A stretch of DNA of 64,000 bases from Spongilla lacustris (GCA_949361645.1 OX442415.1:22487790-22551789); one strand, 5' to 3'. Counted from the stretch's first letter, positions 12,786-24,590 are shown. Made by a program: numbers and translations. Notes: a model not told the origin generated them from the sequence alone.

Positions 12786-13246
12786 TCATTTTTCTTTCTT
12801 TTCTTTGTCATATGTTTGCTGCACCTGATACAGCAGTGCAGCAAAAGCAATGCAACTTGATAATAATAATGCTACAGATAAGTTCAAACCAATACCAATC
12901 CCTGTAATTAATGTAATCCCCTTAATTATTGTACATGTATATCGTGTTATTGTAGGTAAGAAAAATGATGTGACTTTTGGTATGGCCTCTGTAGGTGTGG
13001 CTGTATGAGTGGTTTCCTTAGGTGTGGCTTCCATAGGTGTGGCCTCCTTAGGTGTGTCTGTAGGTGTGGCTTCCATAGGTGTGGCCTCCTTAGGTGTGTC
13101 TGTAGGTGTGGCTTCCATAGGTGTGTCTGTAGGTGTGGCTTCCACAGGTGTGGCCTCCTTATATGTGGCCTCCTTAGATGTGTCTGTAGGTGTGGCTTCC
13201 AAAGGTGTGGCCCCTTTACATGTAGGAGTGGGTTTGGTTGATTCAG
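12786..13246 (-). CDS. Thr-rich repeat ORF with one membrane segment
   Basis: Following a plausible minus-strand acceptor (gtaacag at about 13250), the frame reads to a stop at 12786. It gives about 75 residues of EATPTDTPKEATPMEAT-type repeats, then a hydrophobic stretch (GLNLSVALLLSSCIAFAALL), then a short Lys-rich tail (TYDKEKKEK). This looks like the stalk, transmembrane helix and cytosolic tail of a mucin-like surface protein. The repeat DNA is itself a minisatellite (ggtgtggcttccatag units, periods 18 and 24), so the open frame could be accidental. No upstream exon was found. Moderate to low confidence. Confidence 0.4.
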
Positions 13247-13726
13247 TATCTGTTACAAGAGGAGGAGGAATAGATAAAAACAAAAGTGTACAAGTCATGT
13301 GTGTGTGCACACTGAAATAATGTACAGAAGGATTATCTCCGGTGCGATATAAAGGTAGACTATTGTTGTGATTTGAAAACAATAGCATTATTTAAAATGT
13401 AGGCACCAGGAGTACAGAAATTATGCTATTATGATGACAAACAGTAAAGACAACATTAAAAAAAAGCATATGGTGTGGTGACAGAAAGGTATGTTTGTGG
13501 TGACAGATAAGGATGGTCAGTACATGTGTAATATGGTGCCAGTTTCTTGAAGTTTGATAGCATTTATTGGTACGAGCGCAAAAAAAAATTTGTAGGTAAG
13601 CTAATAACACCCACAATATACCCAGCACATGCTTTTAACTTTGCTCTGCACTGAACAGTATTGTACCATGATTGGTTGTCTGGTTGGCCAGATTTTGTGT
13701 ATGTGTCAGCAGTAGTAATAGCGACC

Positions 13727-13860
13727 TCACTATAGGTGCCTACTGGAAAGAGGTCCACTGTAACGGGTCTAATAGAGGTCAACTATTCAGGGGTACACTA
13801 CAGAAGTCTAATAGAGGTCGACTAGAGGTCAATTAGGGGTCCAATACAGGGGATCATTGA
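13727..13860. repeat. aatagaggtc repeat cluster, first block
   Basis: Degenerate short repeats of the form tctaatagaggtcaacta and ggtccaatacaggg. The same family recurs at 14136-14160 and 15424-15630, which suggests fragments of one element split by about 1.3 kb of other sequence. Confidence 0.6.
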
Positions 13861-14379
13861 TTGAAAAAAGTAGTCATGCAATATGCTGTAACACATACAT
13901 TTATACAGGTATATGTTCAACATATTAAAATTAATTCAGTGTAGAATGTCCTTTGCTGCTTCACGTTCCACTATGAAGACTGTTTAGTGTGAAACAATCT
14001 TTCTCAATTTAAATGTACATGTAACATAATGATCTTCTGTGGTCTGATTTGAGATGATGTGGACATGCATGTCATGGTGACAAAAACAATATAAAAAGGT
14101 TACAATACATGTAGCTTAGTAGAGGCCTACTGTACTGTACAGGGCAGGGTCCAATTAGGGTGTGTAACCTCCCCTCAATAATGAAAACTGATTTTTTTCG
14201 AATACTTTTAAAACACTAATCGATTTTTCACGTTTTTCCGGATCTGAAAATCGATTTTTCCGAATACTTGAAAAAACATAATCGATTTTTCCGAATAGGT
14301 TTTGACAATTTGCCAGCCGAATACCTAGATTATTCAGGTTTTCTGGACATTGAGCTATCATTGTCACTCAGCACTCAAA

Positions 14380-14735
14380 CACAGCTACCTACATGTACAC
14401 ATCACACCAGACACCACTAGACACATCACACCCAACACCCTCCCACACAACCACAGCTACCCCATCACATCAGATACCCTCATCCAGCTACCCAAACCAC
14501 ACCAAACACCCTCCCACACAACCGCGCTACCCATCACACTAGATACTCCCAGCTCACAACCTCCCCCATCACACCAGATACCCTCAGCACACAACCACAG
14601 CTACCCTCATCACACCAGATGCACACTATTACAGCTACCCCATCACACCTGTACCTGATGCCCTCAGCGCACAATCACATGTACAGCTACCGTCATCCCT
14701 CATCACGCCAGATACCTTCAGTACACAATCATACC
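14380..14735. repeat. Degenerate tandem repeat, about 35-40 bp
   Basis: Copies of 'cacaaccacagctacccca' plus 'tcacaccagataccctc' with indels. ORFs through it (His/Thr/Pro-rich) follow the repeat and have no exon context. Confidence 0.8.
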
Positions 14736-15423
14736 TACCTACATAAGCTTAATTCGCTCGGCCTGCATTCAGCACATAACCACATATCTAGTAGGGCATG
14801 TTCTGACCTTAGCATGGCCATGCTGAGGACAGGGATAAAGTTTACGCATCACCGGCCATGCAGCCTCCATTTCACCATCGCAAGTTTTGAAAATACTACT
14901 AATAGTAACTACCCCCAGTAAGAAAATGCGATCACGGCGATATCAGCTCAAAGAGATTCATGCAGGAATCATGCTCGTTTCGAAATGTACTAAGCAAACT
15001 TGTTTTGGATTTGTAACTGGAGCTGTCCATTGTCATGACTCGTGAAGATGGAGATCTGTAGGCCAGCCACTTTTCACCTAGTGGTGATGTAATCTATCTG
15101 CTACATGCAATAATTCCAATTTAACATACAATCGGTTAATTGCTGCTACATCTGACGTATTTACTAGTAACACATTAAAATGTTAATGTTAATGTCATAA
15201 GCGCATACACAAGTATCTGGATATCGTTATAAAAAGGTATTCGAATAATGGGCGAATTGTTGACGCGGACAACAAATACCTAATTATTAGTACCTTCGAA
15301 TGGAGAAAGACAAACCTGTTATTTCAAATAGAACAAATCCCATAATCCATTTTTCCGAGTAATGCCAAATCACTATTCAAATGGATAGGTTTTTGCTAAT
15401 ATCTGAATAACCTGAATACACCC

Positions 15424-15630
15424 TAGGTCTAATAGAGATGAAGTATACAGGGCTGCACTGAATAGAGGTTTACTATACAGAGGTCTAATAGAGGGTCCCC
15501 GAGAGTTCTACTGTACACGTAGTCCAATAGAGGTCTACGGTCCAATAGAAGAGTACACTAGGTCTACTTTTATAGGCCGACTGTACAGGGGTTTAATAGA
15601 GGTCTAAATTACAGCAGTCAAATAGAGATC
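15424..15630. repeat. aatagaggtc repeat cluster, second block
   Basis: Same degenerate family as at 13727-13860: ggtctaatagagatgaag, gaatagaggtttactatac, gtccaatagaggtc and similar. Function unknown. Likely the remnant of a low-complexity or transposon-derived repeat. Confidence 0.6.
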
Positions 15631-15939
15631 ATGTTCAATATATTAAAATTATTTTAGATTAGGATCCAATTGAGTAAAATGTTGGGACAGCATGGGAAAT
15701 TATGCAATGATGAATTTGTCATATCATACAATCAATAAACTATAGCATAGATATGTGATATTTATAAATCCCCAATCCCTTGTTGTTGAACTCATTAACT
15801 GCATGAATTGAATTTATATTGTACCATACTGTTATTTGAAACTGTGGTTGGTTGACTATGAGACTGGAAAGAATCCAGGCTGAACCCTAATGGATGAAAA
15901 GTAGCTGTAACAATAAAAACTTTATTACCACAATTGTAA

Positions 15940-16196
15940 CTAACCAAGGCTATTGGAAAGTATCATTACACTTTCTTGTTCATTTAGCATCAGCACCTCA
16001 ACAAGCCTTCTGTAAGTGGCCTTGACATCCTGACGCAGCCATGTGGTAAACATTTCTCTCTTTTGAGCATTGAAATCATTTAAGTTGTCTTTTTGGATGA
16101 CTTTTAGTTCATTCCCAGGGATTCCAAGCTCAATGCCTACACTATACCAATCTGCAAGTGGTAAGTTGTATATCATTCTTAAATCAGGCCTGCTGT
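15940..16196 (-). CDS. Death-domain exon (last exon)
   Basis: 84 codons then a stop, behind acceptor ctctag at 16197-16198. The sequence has the death-domain pattern: an opening Trp helix (LADWYSVGIELGIP), ELKVIQKDN, a central KREMFTTWLRQ helix and ATYRRLVEVL. The spacing of W, LG, I, M..WL and RLVEVL fits the six-helix fold. It is in phase with the linker exon at 18967-19044. A separate small death-domain gene is the alternative. Confidence 0.8.
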
Positions 16197-19100
16197 CTAG
16201 AGCCGAGAGGTAAGATAATTATCAAAATGCAATTCACACCATCACCTCACACATGTTACAGTACTTAACCCTTGTATATCCCATCCCATCCCATAGTTAC
16301 ATAAGGGAGGGATGATCGAGGGAAGGAAGCAGTGAGATGAAAGGAGAGAAGGGAAGGAACAACTATTCCACCACTACTACATGTACCAGCCTGAGCATGG
16401 CCACTACAAGAAAGAAAAGAGAAGGTGGCGTACAGGAAAATGCACTCAACATGTATGCTCCCCCATAGTGATAGCAGATCTTCCTATCCATGAAAAAACT
16501 TCGCGATTACATGTTACTATTATTCTGCTGGTACAAATGCTACTTCTAGCTAAAAATGCTCCCTCACTTGCTGTATGTTGCTTCATTATAATATTATCGG
16601 TTTACTTAGCCTTTTGAATTGCTTCTACCAGTCATTACCAGCTGTTTAACAGTGTTTTTTTTTTGTTTCAACTTGTGAACTCAACAAAAAATCTGAGGCT
16701 TTTATTGTCCAGACGTCATATTTTCTATTAATTAAGTGTCTTTGCATGTACCTATATAATATAACTGAAACGTACAAATTAGGGGGGAAAAGCCAATGTA
16801 ATATCATCCATATATCAGAACAAAAAATGTTGTGTTGGATTTTCCACAGCTGTATATATTAATGAACCTTTCTAACTACACATTTTGAGAGTACGAAAGA
16901 TCATTGGTTGGAACTTTGAAAATAAAAGGGTTAAAACATTTACGTACATATAAGTGTCTCAAACATGGGGGTCAGTTGGCGATAACACTCCCACCATTGG
17001 GGCGAGGGGAAGGCAAGTGTTTGTGTGTGATGAAACTTTAATGCTAATATGTGAGTTCTGTTGGCTCTCTGTAAATATAGGCAAGATGCTTTCTTAAGTT
17101 ATCAAAGTCAACACTAAGGGGGGGGGGGGGGGGGGTATCTTTTTCCTAGGATATAGTGTTACAAGTGACACTTTTAAGGGGGAAGGGGCATTATTTAACA
17201 CAGCACCAATACCATGCCTCTACACCAAAAATGGCTTCTTCAGTACAACCTACTGCCTCAGTTAACCTTTCTCTTGCCACATGTCACTGTGAGAAATCTT
17301 CCATTTATAAAACATTCTAGCTGGAAGTTTACTGAGATTATGTTGAAATATTATTTTGATCACAATACCTATATATGTGCTCCTTCTCATGTCACATTAC
17401 TTGCAGCTCGTGTGGCTTATAGGTGATTTCAGTGGTGCTATTAGATGATGAAGTGGCACCTTTCTTTGAAGCTACTTTCATTGAAAGAAACACATCCACC
17501 TGCACATCAAAACACAGTCTGAACTAAGCCATATTGTCATTCATTATACTATGTCTGCTTCAAATACCACCAACGCTATAAGGTCTTTTCCCTGTAGTTC
17601 AGCTGGCGTCAATATGAAAAATCCATCCGCAAATTCTAGTTCTCTTTATTTGGTTATTAGGTAAGGTACCACTGTTCATTCCTATTTGGTGCATCCCTGA
17701 CTGCATTGAAAAAAAAAGGAATATGGCCTTACAGCAGTTGTTTGTACCTTCAATAGCGGCCTACAGCTAAAATTGATTGATAGAGAGTTATGAATGAATG
17801 ATCCAACTTTTACTGCCACAGCAGCTTTTGTATAGGCACTGAGGAGGCTGGAGATTGCAGTGCATGATTATATCAAAAGTATGCTCAATACAGCTCTTTC
17901 CAAGCTTTGATGCTTAACATACTATTATTACACACTTATAAGGTGATTCATTTATGTATAGGTGTGCAACAAGGCGATTCCCATGGCCCTGTCTTTTCTC
18001 CTGTTCCAATAGTAAAAAGGCAAACTTAAGGTGCTACTTTGGTACCTAGGAAATGTGGCAGTGCTTATATGAGATGCAACTTGTGCATACACCACTACAT
18101 ACCTAATTTTAAGTTGAAATGTATAAGAATTGGGGTCTTTAAAGATGCACAGAATGCTTTCTCATAGCTCCTCTGTCGATCAGCAGTGGTTTCTTTATTG
18201 ACATAAGTAGCTAAGCCATCCTATTTAGAATACTTGTTCTGGAATAATTTAATAATTTTACATGTACATGCATGTAGTTGACATTTTGTGTGAATTGTTT
18301 ATACATCACTACATGAATAGCTGCAGAAAAGAAGTAAAACCACTTGCATCAACACCCTCCAATTGTACACCCTTCATCTCAGTTTCCTAACTTTGAAGCA
18401 CTAGTCTAGCAAAGCCTCAGACCCAAATAATTGACAATAATAATACATGTAAATCATACAAACAGATCGACATCCTACAAACCGGATTGATCTGTATTTT
18501 GGGGGGGGGGGGGGGGGGGGGGGGGGATTATTCTTTGATGTACCTGTCTAAATTTTACTGTACATAGAGTCAGAGAAATGTCCCAAAGAAATGTTAATGT
18601 GTTTCTGTACTAGTAAATGCAAGCTGAAATTTACTAATTGCTTCTGTGACAAATTATGACCCAGAGCATAAGATGGCAGAGCTGAAACACATTACAACAG
18701 AGTACAGACAACATGCCAGCCAGTTGCTTATACACAAGTTGTTCTTTCATTGTGAACTATATGTGAAAAGCATAATTGAGGCAAACACTATAAATTTACA
18801 TACTGCACACTGATTGCATTCTTGTTTTAAGCTTCAATCATATTGTTTAGTTTTCATAATTATCTGGCCATTTTTTCTAGTTAGGTGCTGGCATTGAAAC
18901 GCATCAGTGTTAGGTTGAGGTAACCATATAGGCTAGAAAGGTTCTATTATTTATGCAGTTACTGACCTTCCAACTGTGGCACTCCTTGGACTACCAACTG
19001 TGACAACTGCTGGGAAGAAGATGAGAAAGCCATAGAAGTAGACGCTGCAGGTGAAAAGTATATGTCCAGCTAAGATTTAATCACTACATTGAATTTTTTT

Positions 19101-21933
19101 GTCACAAAGGAACTGCATGTGTGATAAGAATGATTGCTTTAATTGTAACTGCCCTTCAGACACCTGTACATTGGTCAATAAGTATTCGTTGCTAAAGTAC
19201 TTTGTTCTTTACTGTAGGTACGTGTTGCTATTTACACAACAAACCCCCAAGTGTATGTGCTAGGCTGAATTTATATACTTTATGCAGACGTACATGTATG
19301 TACATATAAACTATTGTAGGTGAAAGATCAAAATGTAAAGTGTGTTCCTATACAATAGGTCAAATGATCAAGAATCCCTTATTACATCAAAGGAAGGTTA
19401 ACTGACCTTGTTTCTTGACAATTTCAATAGAAGAGGATAGAGACATTGTCACTGAAAGACAAAGGATGAATTCTTTTACAATGATTACTGGTGAAAAGGC
19501 TATACCCTCTCAATATCTCTGCAGACCTAGTGCACTGGTACAAATTTAAACACAGAATGTGCACTGCTTGCTTTCTGATTTATTAGAGCAGAGAGTGCCA
19601 TAACAACATTCAAGAGGTACATAAGTCATGTGGTGGATTTTGAGTCATCATCACATTGTTTCATATTGGCAAAAGTTTCGAACCTTTCAATTTCTGATAA
19701 TGCATGCCGTTAAATTAAAAAAATTACATACAAATTAACGGATCAAAATATAGCATCTAAACATTTTAATGTATACTGACATTCAAAATTCCTTCGTATG
19801 GCATCTGATAAATCGTCGAAAGAAGAGGAGAGAGATGCTGCAAGACAATGGAGTGGTTATCACACCAAAATTATTTCACAACTCTACTGTACCTGAGGGA
19901 CAGCAATTGTGTTTTGTGACATCAGCCTCTCTTAGCCACATCAACTGGTCTTCAGTCAAGTCTCCATTTTGGTCTTCAAAGATGGTGCACCTCCATTTGT
20001 ACACAGGTGAGGAGGACTTTAAATGCACTACTACAGCTAGATGAGGAGATTCTGAATTGCACCTGGGTCCTGCACACATGAAGGCATCTTGAAACTGGAC
20101 ACTGCACTTGAGTGCCCTACAGGCACTCATGATGCCACTGTGGATGCAATCTCTTATCTCCCTATATACATGATCACTAAAAGCACATGCACCTATGACA
20201 GATATGTGAATATATGAAAACATGTCAACAAGGGTCACGACTTCAATACCATCTTTCAATATGAATGAGATGCAGTTGCGATACAGACATAATGGATTCT
20301 CCTTTTCCATGCAGACCTTCCAACGAAATGTTGTGTTCAGTGATAAAAGATTGGCTACAAGACAGCAAAATAGACCACTAGGAATAAAACCATTGGTGGG
20401 CTTGATGATCAGGTATTTACTCCGCTGAAGGTACTTGCACACCTTGGAGGAATCCAGGTGGGGCAGCAGAGCAGGCATCAAGTACTCACCATCTCTGATC
20501 TTTGCAATTGCATGAACACTTTCGAGTATTTTCAGCAGATCTTGCGGTGTGAATAGAACTTCGTTATAGTGCTCTGGAAACTTCTCCAGTAGCTTCACTG
20601 ACAACAGTCCATGGCACCTGAACATTTCTAGGTGGCTTCTACCTGCTACAGCCCCAACTTGTTTATCACTGTTCAGCTTGTGGAGGCACTGCACCAGTTC
20701 AGACACCTTGGTAAGGACCACTTGGGGGTCACAAAACACTGTCTGTGGGAGAACCTCTGGGTAATACAAGAACACACTGTGGTGCACAAGATGATACAAA
20801 GCAGCAGAAAATGCATCTTTTTCAATGTGCAACCTCAAAGCATGCAACTGGCACTCATCAAGGCTAAGAATGCCATCATAGGATGACCTTCTGAGAAAAA
20901 CCTCTAATTGGAACCATGCTATGGGCATTTTTATTGGCTGTGGGGACATAGCTGCAATTTCCTGTCTAATGAACTGAGCAACACATCTGTCTTCATCCTG
21001 AGGAGCTTTGCCATTCACAGCAAATATCACTTTCTTTGGCTTCTCTCCTTTGTAGAGCACATTAAAACTGCCATAAATCAGTAATGCCTCAAGTTGATGG
21101 TTCTTGTTTTCGATGGATTCTGAACATACATGTGCAACATCCCTATGTGTTCCAACAATGATGATCTGAGCCTGTGAGTTTATTGCTCCTAGACAGTGCT
21201 GAAGGATCTGTTTATGGGAGAGTACTGATTGAAGCTTACCAACAGGTGTACCATCTGTTCCATAGTACTCCAGCGTAGGATGATGGGACAGTTCTTCTGA
21301 CAGATTAATAACAAATATGGTTATAAGAGTGTTGTGAATGAACAGAGGAAAGATGTCATGGTATTGCAGTTGACCACCACTGTCAATGAATTGTATCCAC
21401 TTCACATTACATAGGTTAGCCTTTTCTACAATGGAAGATAGGTAAACGATGTCAGTGACCAATAAATCTTACCTGCAGCTGACGATTGGGTGATGAGATG
21501 AATCAGCTCATCCTCTAAGGCTGCAATCCTGGTGGTGTTCCTGCTGGCAGGTGTGGGATCAGAGTAACAACCACCAGCTCCATCACTTGGAACATTAATG
21601 TTCATCTTTGGTAAAGTGTTAACTAGATTGGTCAAAGATTTTGCCATAGATAAACCACCTTTGATTGTTCCTCCAATCACTCTCAACAGTGCCTCGTCAT
21701 CTTCAACCACTAACCAGTCATCATCCTCCTGTTCACTTACACCAGCAAGTGTGAAGGAGATGGCTCGAACAGGATTTTCAGCCAGTCCTGTACTGACACG
21801 TTTGTCTGGAGGGTCCTTTTTCAAAAGGATGTGTTTGAGGTGAGTCTTGCCAACACCAGCAGCTCCGAGGATGAGACACTTGGTCACTGAAGTCTCCACA
21901 TATCCTTTGGTTATGGCCTCCTCATACAGAGCT
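15940..21933 (-). CDS. ROCO (Roc-COR) protein with C-terminal death domain
   Basis: Five minus-strand exons form one reading frame: 21933-21473, 21425-19893, 19451-19407, 19044-18967 and 16196-15940 (stop included). All junctions have GT-AG borders and matching phases, with phase 1 at the last four. The product is about 790 residues from the first exon seen. It has a Roc P-loop (GAAGVGKT), switch II DSGGQLQYHD and a guanine-specificity motif THRD, then a COR region, a Ser/Gln-rich linker and a death domain. The Roc-COR-death order resembles the C-terminal half of DAPK1, but no kinase or ankyrin repeats are seen here. Likely an intracellular signalling scaffold with regulated GTP binding; substrate or partner unknown. 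The start codon is not in these exons, because the first one begins at an acceptor. Reading on past 19893 without splicing meets a stop at 19876, giving a possible isoform without the death domain. Confidence 0.72.
16199..18966 (-). other. Probable intron of the ROCO-death gene
   Basis: No strong exon was found. A Ser/Thr-rich open segment at about 17421-17490 (minus, ATSSSNSTTEIT) has a possible acceptor but the wrong phase at its donor. G tracts lie at 17118-17135 and 18501-18526. A plus-strand ORF at 17214-17426 has no recognisable domain. Confidence 0.5.
18967..19451 (-). CDS. Two short linker exons of the ROCO gene
   Basis: Exon 19451-19407 (45 nt) follows ctttcag and is followed by gtcagt; it encodes VTMSLSSSIEIVKKQ. 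Exon 19044-18967 (78 nt) follows ctgcag and is followed by gtcagt; it encodes a Ser/Gln-rich peptide (STSMAFSSSSQQLSQLVV). Both lengths are multiples of three and both are phase 1 in and out, so each could be skipped without breaking the frame. Confidence 0.6.
19893..21425 (-). CDS. Roc switch II through COR exon
   Basis: Large exon of 1,533 nt. It starts right after a 47-bp intron with the switch II region (KWIQFIDSGGQLQYHDIFPL), then strand-rich Roc sequence, IIIVGTHRD, FAVNGKAP, and a COR region beginning near PIAWFQLEVFLRR and continuing to YKWRCTIFEDQNGD. It ends at tccctcag|gtacag. COR domains normally mediate Roc dimerisation. The many Cys and His residues in the C-terminal half are not an obvious metal motif. 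Confidence 0.82.
21473..21933 (-). CDS. Roc P-loop exon
   Basis: Begins after acceptor cattcag (phase 2). ALYEEAITKGYVETSVTK leads into CLILGAAGVGKT, a Walker A motif, then an acidic stretch and a variable loop to ITQSSAA. The 47-bp intron that follows (gtaaga ... ttgtag) is very short. The first Met in this exon (21899) lies just before the P-loop, and the in-frame residues upstream of it look coding, so the true start is probably further 5'. Confidence 0.82.
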
Positions 21934-21992
21934 CTGAATGGTTAATAAATCAGATCTGCACCATTACATACTAAATACCAAGGGTGTCCCCA

Positions 21993-22029
<37 letters not shown>

Positions 22030-22041
22030 AGGGGGGGCCAT

Positions 22042-22072
<31 letters not shown>

Positions 22073-22440
22073 ATGTAATAAAAGTTTACAAACATGCACA
22101 CTGAAAGCAAACAGCACCCTCCGCCCACTGATAGCATGACTGGATCGGCTGAGAGGGCGGACACCTTGAATTGGCCGAAAGCGGACAACACCCCCCCCCC
22201 CCCCCCTTCGTTAAATCGGCCAAAAGCGGACAGCACCCCCGCTTGTTAAATCGGCCGAAAGCGGACAGCGCCCCCCCCCCCCCCCCCCCCCTCCTGCTCG
22301 TTAAATCGACCGAAAGCGGACAGCACCCCCCGCTCCTTAAATCGGCTGAAAGCGAACAACGTATTCACGGCTGTCAAATGGCGCCCCCCCTTGCCCTATC
22401 CTGGCCCCCCCCCCCCCCTTCTAGAAAAGCTGGGGGCGCC
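21993..22440. repeat. Poly-G/poly-C block with cggaca repeats
   Basis: A 35-nt G tract (21993-22027) and a 27-nt C tract (22046-22072) flank ccagggggggccatggcg. From about 22130 to 22360 at least five diverged copies of 'aaatcggccgaaagcggaca' are each followed by a C run of variable length. The layout suggests a tandemly duplicated transposon end in which the C run has expanded independently. ORFs here are poly-Pro or poly-Gly artefacts. Confidence 0.85.
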
Positions 22441-23168
22441 CATGAATACAACAAAAATAGTGGATCTAAAAAATAATGGGCCGGGTGGCATAACATAATT
22501 CATGACTCATTACATTCAACATGTATCAGAGTTAAGTACATCATCCATGCACTGATTGTAGTTTTTACCTGTATGACAACACCCCCTAGCTAGTACCCTC
22601 TTTACCTGACCCTGCAAATGGATACATTGTATATTCCAAGTAGGTAAGGAATGCATGTACAGAGAAGGGACAGAGAAAAGAGATTGTAATGCAATTTTTA
22701 AAATGTCTGTATGTATGAGACCATGGAGGTAGAAAGCATCTGAATGCACAATTAAATAAACCTTTTTTTCTCCTGAAAATGAAAGATGCTAAATATATAC
22801 TCAACGTATCTTTTCTCAGCCCAGTCCCATATACAACAGTTGTTGCAGTGATTTGTAAGCATGGTGCAATTTTTAACTGAACTTCACCAAGGTAACGCTT
22901 ATCAGATCATTTCCTTTATCTACTAGCATGTGGGTAAATCAATACATCATTAAGTTAAAAAAAAAACATCTCCTCAAATTTAGCCGATGCATGCATGCAA
23001 GTTACATGCAGGAGTAACAAAAGACATACATAGCTCTAAGTGCTCTTTAGGGGTGTGAAGGTTACTAGAGTAGAATGATAGGCCATTTTATTACTGAGGC
23101 ATTTTAAAGATGGTCACATCATTCATACTGACTAAACTGTTACTCATTCTTCCCACATGTTCACATAC
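22441..23168. other. Possible intron between Kelch and Roc exons
   Basis: No supported exon. If the Kelch exon at 23169-23467 is joined to the Roc exon at 21933 (phase 2 to phase 2), this stretch and the repeat block form the intron, with donor gtatgtg at 23168-23162. Confidence 0.4.
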
Positions 23169-23467
23169 TTTTCATCTATCCCGAGCTTCTTTGGACTTGG
23201 TTCAATTTCAATCTTCAATACCTGCCTATTGTATCCATCCACAACCAGCAGCCCTCCTCCTGATAGCAGTAGTGCATCCACAACAGAACACTCAACTGGC
23301 ATGTCTCCAACATGCTTCCATGTCTGATCACTATGATAGAATTCATTGATGCTCATTGAAGGTTTATTCGTATCTTCTTTTCCTCCAATGGCAAGGAGCA
23401 TACCATTAACTGTACACACGGATGATAAGTGGTATGGAACATCTGGTAACTTTTTCCATATAGATTT
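23144..23467 (-). CDS. Kelch-repeat exon (C-terminal blades)
   Basis: After acceptor acaaacag the frame opens (phase 0) with SIWKKLPDVPYHLSSV, then GMLLAIGGKED, YHSDQTWKHVGDMP, a divergent repeat DALLLSGGGLLVVDG and QVLKIEIEP. The double-Gly and downstream Trp spacing identify Kelch beta-propeller blades. It either ends at a stop (MWEE, 23144) or splices at GATGAAAA|gtatgtg (23169), which would continue in frame into the Roc P-loop exon. Upstream blades may be the exon at 38254-38807, which has a phase-0 donor. Confidence 0.78.
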   Translation of the reverse strand, partial: KSIWKKLPDVPYHLSSVCTVNGMLLAIGGKEDTNKPSMSINEFYHSDQTWKHVGDMPVECSVVDALLLSGGGLLVVDGYNRQVLKIEIEPSPKKLGIDEKYVNMWEE

Positions 23468-23908
23468 CTGTTTGTGTGGAGTAGCAGTCTAGTGATATTG
23501 TGTGCATATGTGCACATATGTGTTGGAAAATAGGTGGAGGTTCATAACACAATTTTTGGCATACTTGTATATATGATTGTATATTTGTGGCATAGATATA
23601 TAATATGATTGTATATTCCGATAAGACATCCAAACCTTGTGGTGATGTTTTTGCCAGGCTGAGCTTCACCTAATTGCAATTGAGCTTATGCTCTGGGTTC
23701 TAGTTTTTTTGTAATACAATTTTTTTATTCTTGTTTGTTTCATGTTTGTTATTCTCGTCATATGCAATGGTACGTACAATATTTACATGCAATTCTTGTC
23801 ATATTTGATACAGTGTATACGTTAAATTAGAATACTTCTGTACACAGTATACATGCACCGATGTAGCTCACAAGGCCAGCTGGATCTGGCAACCTTAGGT
23901 AAGGCTAA

Positions 23909-24590
23909 GACTGCCTGATATCTCCTGCCTCACTCGTATATCACAGGAAACTGATCCTACTGTCAACAATATCCGATTTCAAAAATAGCCGAAACATAAA
24001 TATTTTGATACATGAATTGGAAACCCAGCAAAGAATGTCGTTAGTCACTGGAAGTGGTCATCAGTTAGTGTTTTATGACTAGCTGTGTATAATTCTTTTA
24101 AAATACCAGCTCATACATAGTAGTATGTACGACAAGCAGAAATATAAAACTCCCCGTACACCACAACGTGTGAACTCCACTTTTCAGTGTTCTAAATTTG
24201 CATGCATGTAATCTCTGGTGTTACAGCCCCACAAACAACAGTGTTCAATAACATAGCACCAATTAAACACCCTGTGCTACTGTATTTAGTTGAAATGGTC
24301 AATAAAACTATGCCTACAGCTGCGGTTATTTTACCCCCTACGTGTCGGGTAGCAAGGCTTGCTTGAAAAGAGTTAGAAAAGCATTAAATCTCCGCGTTCA
24401 TTGATTCACCATCAATTATGCAAGCGGGATAAACTATCCTGAAAGACGTCACTCAGTCAATTGCATGCATGTCAATGTCGTCATGCAGAAACTATTCCCA
24501 GCCGTAAATGACTGCCTGATATCTCCTGCCTCACTCTTACATCACAGGAAACTGATCCTACTGTCAACAATATCCGATTTCAAAAATAGC
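23909..24590. repeat. 80-bp direct repeat, two copies
   Basis: The segment beginning actgcctgatatctcctgcc and ending tttcaaaaatagc occurs at about 23910-23990 and again at about 24511-24590 with about three differences. The copies are 600 bp apart and in the same orientation. The pair may be a local duplication or two ends of an element. No ORF of note lies between them. Confidence 0.75.

Noticed and set aside
13005..13320. Plus-strand Gly/Val/Cys repeat ORFs
   Set aside because: Opposite strand of the Thr-rich minisatellite. The minus strand has the better case because it runs into a hydrophobic helix and an acceptor is present.
14350..14921. His/Thr/Pro-rich plus-strand ORFs
   Set aside because: They follow the degenerate tandem repeat and have no splice or domain evidence.
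17421..17490. Ser/Thr-rich minus-strand segment as an extra ROCO linker exon
   Set aside because: Its acceptor fits phase 1, but the donor would leave phase 0, which breaks the frame into the death-domain exon.
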